From a bacterium (GTDB taxonomy: Bacteria; Desulfobacterota; Anaeroferrophillalia; Anaeroferrophillales; Anaeroferrophillaceae): a stretch of DNA of 27,474 nucleotides. The stretch's first letter is position 1. Each line of letters starts with the position of its first letter. The stretch covers positions 1 through 27,474 of the forward strand of contig JAOZRP010000004.1 in assembly GCA_029940125.1 (NCBI GenBank). Direction: 5' to 3'. This document shows positions 1 to 6,664 of this stretch, in pieces. Below the pieces are notes generated by a model. The model saw only the letters and a program-made list of their open reading frames with translations. It was not told where the DNA came from and made no database searches. The position numbers and the translations under genes were made by a program.

Positions 1-64
1 GCCCAATAACCAGCAGGGCAACCACCAGGATCATCAACAACTCGGGAAAACCTATACCAAACAT
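1..64 (-). CDS. TatA/TatB-family twin-arginine translocase subunit (5' end only)
   Basis: Only the first 21 codons lie in the window; the gene continues past base 1. The start codon is the complement of 62-64, preceded by a purine-rich AAAGGGGG Shine-Dalgarno. The peptide begins MFGIGFPELLMILVVALLVIG. A short FG(I/L)G.PELL stretch running straight into a hydrophobic helix is the classic N-terminus of TatA/TatB proteins, which form or gate the Tat pore in the inner membrane. TatA and TatB cannot be told apart from this piece. The gene is transcribed away from the redox module, whose FeS subunit at 2785 carries a Tat signal, so a functional link is possible but unproven. Confidence 0.8.
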   Translation of the reverse strand, partial: MFGIGFPELLMILVVALLVIG

Positions 65-570
65 CCAACACCCCCTTTGCTGTCTCTTCAGGGCGACAGT
101 AGTCAGTCGCAAGCTTTGGCAATAAACATCGACACATCTATAATGATTACTGTCGATAATGTCAAACACAATCCCCGAATCTTTGCATAAACATAGTTTC
201 AACTGCCTGCTATCATTGAATTTATTCTATTTTACCGCCGGCGCCACGGATATGATCATCTTGGTCAAAAAAGCTGAGTTCAACCATCTTCATCGCGGGG
301 ATTTTGTTGATCTCCAGCATTATATGGGTTTTGACCAATACCTTATGTGCAAAACTGCATTTATTTCATATACCTTCAAAGAGCATTAAATAAATACTTA
401 ATTTTCAAGCAGTTAAGGACTTTGATGACTCCCGCCAAACCGCATCAACAAAAATAAGTACAAAAAACTTATACATTTTTCCACATCACAGCAAGCCTCA
501 GCCTCACTTCTTTAATAAAAAATCATGTAATTTTAATATGTTATGTGAATTATCCGGTTTATTTACTTGC
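65..570. other. AT-rich intergenic region upstream of the redox module
   Basis: This stretch of about 500 bases separates the divergent Tat gene from the sigma54 promoter at 571. A 76-codon open frame at 159-389 has no ribosome binding site and no protein-like composition, so I do not call it a gene. The only structures I can point to are the small palindrome at 454-472 and AT-rich tracts (about 380-550) of the kind that allow DNA bending between an enhancer and a sigma54 promoter. No RNA gene is visible. Confidence 0.6.
454..472. promoter_or_regulatory. Candidate enhancer (activator-binding) palindrome
   Basis: Perfect 6-bp inverted half-sites, ATAAGT and ACTTAT, are separated by 7 bases. 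The site lies about 100 bp upstream of the -24 element at 571, the usual distance for an NtrC-type upstream activating sequence. The activator encoded at 8318-9730 is the obvious candidate to bind it. Half-sites this short in AT-rich DNA can arise by chance, so this is only a candidate. Confidence 0.3.
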
Positions 571-586
571 TGGTACGCTTTATGCT
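571..586 (+). promoter_or_regulatory. sigma54 (-24/-12) promoter of the redox module
   Basis: TGGTACGCTTTATGCT matches the sigma54 consensus TGGCACG-N4-TTGCA/T except for two bases. The invariant GG (572-573) and GC (584-585) are exactly 10 bases apart, as sigma54-RNA polymerase requires. Transcription would start near 596, giving a leader of about 60 bases before the first gene at 658. An NtrC-type sigma54 activator encoded in the same locus (8318-9730) makes a functional promoter more likely. Confidence 0.7.
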
Positions 587-657
587 CACTGTATTTTGTA
601 TAGTAAATACGATTGAAAAAACGGTACATATTTTAAAACAGCAAGGAGGTGAGATCA

Positions 658-906
658 ATGAAAAACACACTTCGTATCATCACCCTGATTGCCATCCTGC
701 ATGCAAGTTTTGCTCTTGCCGCCGATGGTGGCAGTGGGGGAGGGATCAGCCTCATCGGATGGATTTTTATCGGATTTATGGCTGTAGTCATTACCTTCCA
801 GTTTATGCCTAGCCTGATGATGTTTGGGGGAATGATGATGAGCATTTTCGGAAAGGAGAAAAATCGCAAAAGGGTTGTGAACAACGGAAAATCCGGCAAC
901 TCCTAA
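658..906 (+). CDS. Small exported/membrane protein, paralogue A
   Basis: This 82-residue protein is of unknown function. An excellent Shine-Dalgarno (AAGGAGGT, 643-650) sits 7 bases before the ATG at 658, so I prefer that start to the in-frame GTG at 649. Residues 1-22 look like a signal peptide (MKNTLRI, hydrophobic stretch, ALAA). A Gly/Ser-rich linker follows, then one long hydrophobic segment (about residues 30-60, with a Met-rich end) and a basic tail (KEKNRKR). It is the first gene after the sigma54 promoter. It is related to the protein at 1417-1659: both share a core of the form F(I/V)GF.A....Q..P.LM...G. I infer a small accessory subunit or assembly factor of the redox complex encoded downstream. 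No known family is recognised. Confidence 0.75.
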   Translation: MKNTLRIITLIAILHASFALAADGGSGGGISLIGWIFIGFMAVVITFQFMPSLMMFGGMMMSIFGKEKNRKRVVNNGKSGNS

Positions 907-948
907 AAACTTGGACTATGACGGTATTTTCTGGAAAGGGTGTAGATC

Positions 949-1332
949 ATGCAGCTTCTTCTTATAGCTGACCGGGACAGGGAAACTCGCCAGCGGATCG
1001 TCGAATTTTTCAATGGGAGCGAGTACAAGGTCATCGAGGCGGATTCCGTGGATATTGTTCTTCACAATGTCCTTAAAGAGGATGCCAGGGTCATCCTGTT
1101 GGGAAGCGAGTTCGATGGGTTGTCGGCAATGGAAATGATCCCCCTCTTAAAAAGTTGCAATCGGGATTTGACCATCATTCTCATATCGAATGAGGAATCT
1201 CTCCCTCTTATTCGCAGATGTCGTCGGGAAGGAATTTTCTATCATGCCCTAAAACCTATAAATGGTGACGATATGGAAGAGTTCAGACAGGTGGTTCGTT
1301 GCGCTTTTTTTATAACCCAACGGGCGGGATAA
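949..1332 (+). CDS. Degenerate single-domain response-regulator receiver (CheY-like)
   Basis: This 127-residue protein has the alternating hydrophobic strands of a receiver domain and no output domain. The N-terminal acidic pair is present (ADRD, residues 7-10), as are the switch Ser (LIS, S80) and the conserved Lys of a K-P motif (LKPI, K102). The usual phospho-acceptor Asp after strand 3 is not in its normal context: where receivers have LLD...PGMDG, this protein reads LLGSEFDG (residues 51-57), with Gly at the Asp position and a shorter loop. I infer a pseudo-receiver that works by protein contact, unless D56 substitutes. An AAAGGGTG ribosome site lies just upstream. Its position between two paralogous membrane proteins, rather than beside the kinase, suggests a role with the membrane module. 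Confidence 0.75.
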   Translation: MQLLLIADRDRETRQRIVEFFNGSEYKVIEADSVDIVLHNVLKEDARVILLGSEFDGLSAMEMIPLLKSCNRDLTIILISNEESLPLIRRCRREGIFYHALKPINGDDMEEFRQVVRCAFFITQRAG

Positions 1333-1416
1333 TGTCACCAAAAGAGATTCTGACGGGAAATTCAAACCAAAAAAAGTACATTAATAATAAATATGGAATG
1401 GAAAGGATGAGTAGTT

Positions 1417-1659
1417 ATGAAAACAACTATCGCAACAATCATTCTGGCTCTGTCAACTGTCAATCCGGCGTTTGCCGTAGATACCACAGTGGTTTACAAA
1501 AGCGGAATTCTGGTCAGTGTATTTGTCGGTTTTTTGGCACTGATTGTGGTAGTCCAATTGGTTCCAGCTCTTATGCTGCTCATGGGGTTCATCAAAGCTT
1601 TGATTACTAGACGCAAAAAAGAGGTTCCAGCAGCTGAAACAACATCGAAAGGAAATTGA
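1417..1659 (+). CDS. Small exported/membrane protein, paralogue B
   Basis: This 80-residue protein has a signal peptide (MKTTIATIILALS to NPAFA), a short periplasmic stretch, one hydrophobic segment (about residues 30-60) and a basic tail (TRRKKE). It aligns without gaps over the membrane core with the product of 658-906: FVGFLALIVVVQLVPALM here against FIGFMAVVITFQFMPSLM there. A GGAAAGGATG ribosome site precedes the ATG by about 7-10 bases. Duplication and retention of such a small gene within one operon suggests that the two form a pair or a hetero-oligomer. Function unknown. I see no cysteine or heme motif in it. Confidence 0.75.
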   Translation: MKTTIATIILALSTVNPAFAVDTTVVYKSGILVSVFVGFLALIVVVQLVPALMLLMGFIKALITRRKKEVPAAETTSKGN

Positions 1660-1991
1660 TGAATTTCTATCCGGAAAGCTAATATTTCCAGATATCCGGT
1701 CGGCTATTAGTGCCTTACGTCTGAAATGCTGCCACAAAAAACAAGAAATTGTCGGGAATACTTAAGGAATACTTGAGGATGTTCGGGCTTGGATTATAGC
1801 GGCACTGGCCGCCGAACGAATCACACGATGTACCGTGAGAATGAGCGAGAGCCATGCCGAAACATCCTGATACCCTAATTTGGGTTGCAGGCGCCAAGCC
1901 CGCCTTGGCATGCTGAAGACTGGTTACGGAGAATATCCATCTGGAAATATAGGTTTCTGAATGAATACTAACAAAAGAAAGGAGAGCCTCC
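1660..1991 (+). other. Long operon-internal gap with nested inverted repeats
   Basis: This 332-base gap contains no credible gene. At 1755-1776 an 11-base unit, GGAATACTT(A/G)A, is repeated in tandem. A set of complementary segments follows: AGGATGTTCGGGC (1776-1788) against GCCGAAACATCCT (1856-1868); CGGGCTTGG (1784-1792) against CCAAGCCCG (1894-1902), perfect over 9 bp; a local hairpin GCGGC-ACTG-GCCGC (1799-1812); and GCCAAG-CCCGC-CTTGGC (1893-1909). The first two pairings use the same left segment and so exclude each other, as in an attenuator or riboswitch. No T-run follows, and I recognise no known riboswitch class. It could equally be an inserted intergenic repeat. Confidence 0.5.
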
Positions 1992-2180
1992 ATGGGCAAT
2001 CAGATAATTGAATTTTTTACTCACATCGGTGGAATTGTACATATAGGTACCCTGGTGGAGTATTATGATTATATCAAGGCTGTCGAGTACTTAGTCTGCG
2101 TCGGGTTTTTAGTGGTATTTCCAATATTTTACAAGAACATTATCATGTACAATCCTGATAGCGAGAATCAGAACAAATAG
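1992..2180 (+). CDS. Small one-TM membrane protein
   Basis: This 62-residue protein starts at an ATG with a strong AAAGGAG site 7 bases upstream. Residues 1-30 are amphipathic (MGNQIIEFFTHIGGIV...), and one clear transmembrane helix (about residues 30-50, EYLVCVGFLVVFPIFY) precedes a polar tail. There is no signal-peptide cleavage site and no similarity to the two paralogues upstream. It ends 31 bases before the cytochrome gene start, so it is probably cotranscribed and translated with it. I infer a small subunit of the cytochrome/FeS/NrfD complex; small single-helix subunits are common in respiratory complexes. No family is recognised. Confidence 0.7.
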   Translation: MGNQIIEFFTHIGGIVHIGTLVEYYDYIKAVEYLVCVGFLVVFPIFYKNIIMYNPDSENQNK

Positions 2181-2211
2181 GATGCTTAGGGATCCGAGGA
2201 GGAATAAACAA

Positions 2212-2739
2212 ATGAATAAGAGAAAAAGACTGGTTCTAACAGGGTTGATCATGGCGTCGTTTTTGTTCGTCGTACCGGTTTTCGGAGCCAGTAGCGAACC
2301 ACCGGCATCAATACTGATAGACTCCTTGTCTTACCTTTACAATGGAGTTAACTTTGACCATGAGCAGCACCTGGAAGTTACAAATGACTGTTCCGTTTGT
2401 CATCATCACTGCTTTGGTAATGGCGCTGAAAATGAACAATGTGCCAAGTGCCATGCTAACAGCAACGGCACGTCCTCCGTCGCCTGCGGTGACTGCCATA
2501 TCCAAAAACCGTTCACCGTCCAGCATATCAGGGAGATGGAAGCTAATCCAAAACGATACCATCTCGATATGGTGGGGCTTAAAGCCGCATATCACCTAAG
2601 ATGTCTTAACTGTCATGTTGAGATGGATGCGCCTACGGGGTGTGTCGACTGTCACGAAAGAACTGACACCGGCAATCAATTTTACCACTCCGGCGATTAT
2701 GCACCCATAGGTGGTGGAGCGGGAAAAGTTCATGAATAG
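2212..2739 (+). CDS. Periplasmic five-heme cytochrome c (c3/c7-like)
   Basis: This 175-residue electron carrier has a signal peptide (MNKRKRLVLTG, hydrophobic core, cleavage near FGA, residue 26). Five CxxCH heme-attachment motifs are present: CSVCH (60-64), CAKCH (77-81), CGDCH (92-96), CLNCH (131-135) and CVDCH (144-148). Extra histidines (H50, H53, H65, H66, H105, H117, H128, H159) can serve as distal ligands. The spacing and the CxxCHHH start resemble class III cytochromes. The start at 2212 is chosen for the GAGGAGG site 9 bases upstream; the open frame extends to 2182 without a ribosome site. With the next two genes it matches the plan of Geobacter Cbc4 (cytochrome, FeS protein, NrfD protein) and the sulfate-reducer Tmc/Hmc complexes. 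It is probably the periplasmic electron entry or exit site. Confidence 0.88.
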   Translation: MNKRKRLVLTGLIMASFLFVVPVFGASSEPPASILIDSLSYLYNGVNFDHEQHLEVTNDCSVCHHHCFGNGAENEQCAKCHANSNGTSSVACGDCHIQKPFTVQHIREMEANPKRYHLDMVGLKAAYHLRCLNCHVEMDAPTGCVDCHERTDTGNQFYHSGDYAPIGGGAGKVHE

Positions 2740-2784
2740 CTTTATCTGGTAATTTTTTTCAACCTGGAAAGGGGATAAAACATT

Positions 2785-3714
2785 ATGAGACGTATAAGCC
2801 GGAGAGGATTTTTTAAGGTAACTGCCGCAGGCAGCAGTGCTTTGGCGATATCCTCCACTAAAAAAGCCTTTGGCATGAAGGAGTTCAAGGGATATCCAGA
2901 TAGCATGGGGGTGCTGGTAGATCTAACCCGTTGTATCGGATGTAGGACCTGCGAGGCTGCCTGTAACAAGGAGCATGGATTACCCGAACCTGAGATTCCC
3001 TTTGATGATTTCTCGGTTTTTGATCAAGTTTTTCATGACGGTAAGCGGAAACGCCGGACCAGTGACAGCGCCTATACGGTCGTCAATCGGTATGATGATA
3101 CATCATCCGGAGCACCAGTCTATCGTAAAATTCAGTGCAACCATTGTAACGAACCAGCTTGCTTGACGTCATGTTTTGTGAATGCTTACACAAAAACCAA
3201 GGAAGGAGCGGTTATTTACAACCCGGATGTTTGCGTTGGCTGCAGAATGTGTATGGTTGCCTGCCCATTCAGAATTCCGGCATACTCATACCATAGCGCG
3301 TTGCATCCCCAGATAATAAAATGTAACTTCTGCTATGACACGCGCCTGAAAAAAGGCAAGCCGCCGGCTTGCGTTGAAGCATGTCCTCAGGAAGCCCTTA
3401 CTTTTGGCCACCGTAAAACACTTATCAAGATTGCCCATGAACGAATTCGTTCAGACCCCGACAAATACGTAGATCATGTCTACGGGGAAACAGAGGTTGG
3501 TGGCACCTCTTGGATGTATCTCTCTAGTGTGCCCTTTGACCAGGTTGGTTTCGACACTTCCCTGCAGCACCATCCGATCTTGGACAATACCAAAAGCTTC
3601 CTGGGTTTTGTACCAATGGTCCTGGGCATCTGGCCGGCTATGTTCATGGGATTTCACCTTCTGTCGACTAGGGGAAAGGAAGAGACAGAAAAAAAGGTTT
3701 CTGAAAATAAATAG
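2785..3714 (+). CDS. Tat-exported HybA/DmsB-type four [4Fe-4S] ferredoxin subunit
   Basis: This 309-residue iron-sulfur electron-transfer subunit begins with a twin-arginine signal, SRRGFFK (residues 5-11), and a moderately hydrophobic stretch. Sixteen cysteines in four groups bind four cubane clusters: C50/53/56/60, C118/121/126/130, C150/153/156/160 and C180/183/196/200. A C-terminal hydrophobic helix (about 272-293, FLGFVPMVLGIWPAMFMGF) anchors it, as in HybA. No hydrogenase or molybdoenzyme subunit is nearby, so its partners are the cytochrome upstream and the NrfD protein 15 bases downstream. It probably wires the quinone site to the hemes on the periplasmic face. The start is supported by GGAAAGGGG upstream. 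Confidence 0.9.
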   Translation: MRRISRRGFFKVTAAGSSALAISSTKKAFGMKEFKGYPDSMGVLVDLTRCIGCRTCEAACNKEHGLPEPEIPFDDFSVFDQVFHDGKRKRRTSDSAYTVVNRYDDTSSGAPVYRKIQCNHCNEPACLTSCFVNAYTKTKEGAVIYNPDVCVGCRMCMVACPFRIPAYSYHSALHPQIIKCNFCYDTRLKKGKPPACVEACPQEALTFGHRKTLIKIAHERIRSDPDKYVDHVYGETEVGGTSWMYLSSVPFDQVGFDTSLQHHPILDNTKSFLGFVPMVLGIWPAMFMGFHLLSTRGKEETEKKVSENK

Positions 3715-3729
3715 GGAGGATCACGAATA

Positions 3730-5085
3730 ATGAATCATCTTATAGTAAACAAAGGGTATCAACCAATTGATTCCCTGAACAATCCTGATAATGGTCAGAA
3801 ATGGAGTTTATGGCGAAAGCTGTTACTGGGATTGTCTCCCAGCGACTATTTCCGGCAGGTTCTACGCAACCCTTTCAACTGGGTACTGGGTCTGATTTTT
3901 GCCATTGGTTTACCGGTTATCATTTACCGATATGCTACGGGATTGGGCGGCGTTATGCATGCCAGTTACGATTATCCTTGGGGGCTTTTTTTGGGCTTTG
4001 GACTTTTTTGTATGGTACCGCTCTCCGCTTCGGGATTTCTGCTTGGCACTACGGTGGAGTTGTTTGGTCATAAAAAATTCAAACCAATTTTGAGGCTGGC
4101 CTTACTCAATGGCTTGCTGGGATATTTCTTTGCCGTTGTTTATCTGTTGGTAGACCTTGGCTGTCCTTGGCGACTCTATTATCCCATGTTTGTTTCTTGG
4201 GGTACGGCAGCAGTTCTCTTTCTGGTGGGCTGGCATGTTGCTACTTACCTGTCGGTACAAATCATGGAAGTTTCTGAAGCTTTTTTCGAATGGGTCAACT
4301 GGCCTACCGCCAAAAAGTTTATTCACAGCGGCACCATTGGCTTAACTGTAGCCGGCATTATTCTTTCAACCCTTCACCAAGGTGCATTGGGAACCCTGCT
4401 CTGCTACGCGCCGGGTAAGGTTCACCCACTTTGGTATTCACAAGAATTTCTGTGGATATTTTATCTATGCTCGTCAGTTTTCGCCGGCATCTGCATGGTC
4501 ATCGCGGTTAGCACCGTCGTCGAGAAAACTATGAGCTGGCGTTGCGGCAGCGAATTTTTGGACAATCTCGGACCAATTACCATCGGTCTGGCTAAAGGCG
4601 CCACGATGGCTCTGGTAACCTATCTGGTAATCAAGATTATTGGTATCATCCACGATAATGAGTGGGCTTATCTCACTACCGGATGGGGTACCTGGTTTAT
4701 GTTGGAGATCGGTCTGGGAGTTATACTGCCTATTATTCTGTTTTCCATCGGCATCAGGAAAAACAGTGTCGGGCTGGTTCGGTTTACCGCTTTTCTGACC
4801 ATCCTGGGCCTGATGATGAATCGGCTCAATACTGCTTTAATCACCTTTAACTGGGACCTCTATCAGGAAATTCCCCACCCCCTGGAAGCGGTCATAACCG
4901 TAACTATCTTTGCACTGTTCATTACTGTCTATCGCTTTATCCTCTACCGCCTTCCAATTCTGTATACGTGGAAGACGGTATCGGAAGAAGAGCTTGTGTC
5001 CATAGCGGATCTGGATTCTACCCAAACCCAGCAAGCAGCTGTATTAGTGGACACTGCTGGCAAAGAATCCTTGGGCCCGGCCTAA
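3730..5085 (+). CDS. NrfD/HybB-family polytopic quinone-interacting membrane subunit
   Basis: This 451-residue integral membrane protein has about ten hydrophobic helices (examples: VLGLIFAIGLPVIIYRY, GYFFAVVYLLVDLG, AAVLFLVGWHVATYL, FMLEIGLGVILPIILFSIG). NrfD-family proteins hold the quinol/quinone site of redox complexes and pass electrons to an attached FeS subunit. The HybA-type partner just upstream points to the HybB branch. A GGGAGGA site lies 9 bases before the ATG. After residue 425 a polar cytoplasmic tail follows. I infer a quinone:cytochrome c oxidoreductase with the two upstream products. The direction of electron flow cannot be read from the sequence. Confidence 0.88.
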   Translation: MNHLIVNKGYQPIDSLNNPDNGQKWSLWRKLLLGLSPSDYFRQVLRNPFNWVLGLIFAIGLPVIIYRYATGLGGVMHASYDYPWGLFLGFGLFCMVPLSASGFLLGTTVELFGHKKFKPILRLALLNGLLGYFFAVVYLLVDLGCPWRLYYPMFVSWGTAAVLFLVGWHVATYLSVQIMEVSEAFFEWVNWPTAKKFIHSGTIGLTVAGIILSTLHQGALGTLLCYAPGKVHPLWYSQEFLWIFYLCSSVFAGICMVIAVSTVVEKTMSWRCGSEFLDNLGPITIGLAKGATMALVTYLVIKIIGIIHDNEWAYLTTGWGTWFMLEIGLGVILPIILFSIGIRKNSVGLVRFTAFLTILGLMMNRLNTALITFNWDLYQEIPHPLEAVITVTIFALFITVYRFILYRLPILYTWKTVSEEELVSIADLDSTQTQQAAVLVDTAGKESLGPA

Positions 5086-5111
5086 CGGCTGATGCCAACT
5101 CAAAACCGGTC

Positions 5112-5156
5112 ACCGGTTCCCAAGCATTCTTAAAACACTTCGGATTGGGAACCGGT
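5112..5156 (+). other. Intercistronic stem-loop with 12-bp perfect arms
   Basis: ACCGGTTCCCAA (5112-5123) is exactly complementary to TTGGGAACCGGT (5145-5156), with a 21-base loop. The stem ends 8 bases before the AAGGAGG ribosome site of the next gene (5165-5171). There is no following T-run, so it is not a normal intrinsic terminator. It may be a stabilising or processing hairpin that sets lower expression of the sensor relative to the complex, or a protein-binding dyad. Confidence 0.65.
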
Positions 5157-5178
5157 AGACCGGGAAGGAGGATCAACT

Positions 5179-6027
5179 ATGTTCAACCATTTCGCTTCCA
5201 AAGCAATTGTTCCGGTAGCACTTTCCATAACTGGTTTTGTTATTGTTTGCGTCCTTATATTGTATTCTTCCATTAAGGTGGATTTTTTAAGGGATGCTGT
5301 GCGTCAGGAAACCAGTTTGGCCAGAACTGTCGTCAGTGCCATCCGCTACAATATGATGACGGAGGATCGTGAAAGTCTTGATCATATCATTAACAGCATC
5401 GGAGCTCAGAAAGGCATCGAACATCTCCGTATTTTCAATAAAGAGGGGGTGGTCATGTTCTCCTCGGAACCTGGGGAGCTGAAACGAGTAGTAGACAAAA
5501 CAACCGCCGGTTGCATCGAATGCCACAGCGGTTCCAAGCCAACGGTACGTCTGGGCTCCATGCAGCTGGCAAGACGTTTTGTCAATGCCAGAAACCACAA
5601 TGTGCTGGCCATCACCTCCCCCATCTACAACGACGCGCACTGCTCCGCGGGCGACTGCCACTTTCACCCACCGCACCAGAAAGTTCTTGGTACCCTGGAC
5701 ATCGGTCTTTCAACCGAATCCCTGGACCGACGTTTGTTAAGCCTACGCTGGAAGATGGTATTCTTCTGTATAATGGTGCTTATCTTATCCGTGGGTGGAG
5801 TCAGCGCTCTACTTAAACGTAACCTGTTAACGCCCATCAACCAATTGATTGAGTATGCAAAAAAGGTTTCCGCAAACAACTTGGACAAAGATTTCCCCAA
5901 AGGTATCAGTGAGATCGAAACACTTGGCCAGATGTATTTCGACTTGGCACGGGAAAAAAAATGTGCTGAAACAAAGTTGATAAACATCAAGAAAGCTGAT
6001 AACATGTCCGGCAGAAAAGGCGGGTGA
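5179..6027 (+). CDS. Heme-binding periplasmic sensor with HAMP domain, lacking any output domain
   Basis: This 282-residue protein has TM1 (about 9-30), a periplasmic domain (31-190), TM2 (about 192-212) and a HAMP-like linker (TPINQLIEYAKKVS..., about 218-265), then stops. The periplasmic part holds two potential c-type heme sites: CIECH (112-116) and the unusual CX4CH form CSAGDCH (155-161). It aligns with the N-terminal half of the histidine kinase at 6665-8272: QKGIEH(L/I)RI.N occurs at residues 77-87 in both, and both have CxxCH followed by CX4CH. No kinase, GGDEF, EAL or chemotaxis signalling domain is present. I infer a receptor that heterodimerises with, or titrates signals from, the kinase, or that is a dedicated sensor subunit of the redox complex. 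The start is set by AAGGAGG at 5165-5171. Confidence 0.82.
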   Translation: MFNHFASKAIVPVALSITGFVIVCVLILYSSIKVDFLRDAVRQETSLARTVVSAIRYNMMTEDRESLDHIINSIGAQKGIEHLRIFNKEGVVMFSSEPGELKRVVDKTTAGCIECHSGSKPTVRLGSMQLARRFVNARNHNVLAITSPIYNDAHCSAGDCHFHPPHQKVLGTLDIGLSTESLDRRLLSLRWKMVFFCIMVLILSVGGVSALLKRNLLTPINQLIEYAKKVSANNLDKDFPKGISEIETLGQMYFDLAREKKCAETKLINIKKADNMSGRKGG

Positions 6028-6078
6028 TTTTATTCGTTTTTTTTTAAGTATGGTGATGGAATCTGAATTTTATGGGCA

Positions 6079-6627
6079 TTGTCAGCCACATGGGGAAAGC
6101 AAGTGTTTTTACGGCGGAAGCAAAAAGATACCCAACCCTTGGCTCGTGGTGAAAGCGTACTGAGCCCGGATGTACGGCGCCAGAAAATACAGGACCGAAT
6201 CCACTATCTTAAACAACAGATATACTACAGCAAATGGTGCATGACTTTGTTCTTTCTGATCAGTTTTGGCGCCGCAGTCAATTTTCGGTTTCTTCCCCCC
6301 ATATCTGAGCAAGCAAAACATCTTCTGGGTGAGGCACCACCTCCTACCTTGATCAGCGTTGGGCTGATCGTTTATGCTTTTTCCGCCCTTATCCTTATCC
6401 TTGGTCGCATGAACACCGGCTCCGTACGCTTTCGCGGCTGGTCGCACATCGGCTATCTTTCGGCATTCTATTTGTTCTATTACTATACCGGCCTGCTGCG
6501 GGGAAATTTCTGGTCAGTGTTCATCGCCGGGTTGACGATTCTCGGCCTGGAAGGCTATCGGGTCTGGTCCGCCTGCAGCGAATCCATCAAGAAGGAAAAA
6601 GAAATCCTCGCGATACTGGACAAGTAA
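6079..6627 (+). CDS. Four-TM membrane protein of unknown function
   Basis: This protein of about 182 residues is not recognised. After a basic, glutamine-rich cytoplasmic N-terminus (KIQDRIHYLKQQ) come four hydrophobic segments: WCMTLFFLISFGAAVNF, LISVGLIVYAFSALILIL, HIGYLSAFYLFYYYTGLL and WSVFIAGLTILGLEGY. A charged C-terminus follows (ESIKKEKEILAILDK). The frame has no ATG. TTG at 6079 is the first usable start, and GTG at 6103, preceded by GGGGA, is an equally good alternative (about 174 residues). It is the last gene of the plus-strand module, 51 bases after the heme sensor, and faces the kinase gene tail to tail across 37 bases. I infer cotranscription with the redox module. Confidence 0.7.
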   Translation: MSATWGKQVFLRRKQKDTQPLARGESVLSPDVRRQKIQDRIHYLKQQIYYSKWCMTLFFLISFGAAVNFRFLPPISEQAKHLLGEAPPPTLISVGLIVYAFSALILILGRMNTGSVRFRGWSHIGYLSAFYLFYYYTGLLRGNFWSVFIAGLTILGLEGYRVWSACSESIKKEKEILAILDK

Positions 6628-6664
6628 GGCTTTTTCAGCCATCAAACCGGCAGGGCAAGAAGAT

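Noticed and set aside
159..389. 76-codon open frame upstream of the redox module
   Set aside because: No ribosome site, no recognisable protein features, and it lies in AT-rich regulatory DNA; likely chance.
1299..1610. 103-codon plus-strand frame over the second small protein
   Set aside because: It overlaps the end of the receiver gene and the whole signal peptide of the better-supported gene at 1417, whose paralogue confirms the other frame.
1715..1999. 94-codon minus-strand frame over the structured gap
   Set aside because: It lies exactly over the inverted repeats, lacks a ribosome site, and its odd composition follows from the repeats.
2785..5085. Naming these genes hybA/hybB of a hydrogenase
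   Set aside because: No NiFe hydrogenase subunits are present; a multiheme cytochrome takes the catalytic position, so only family-level names are justified.
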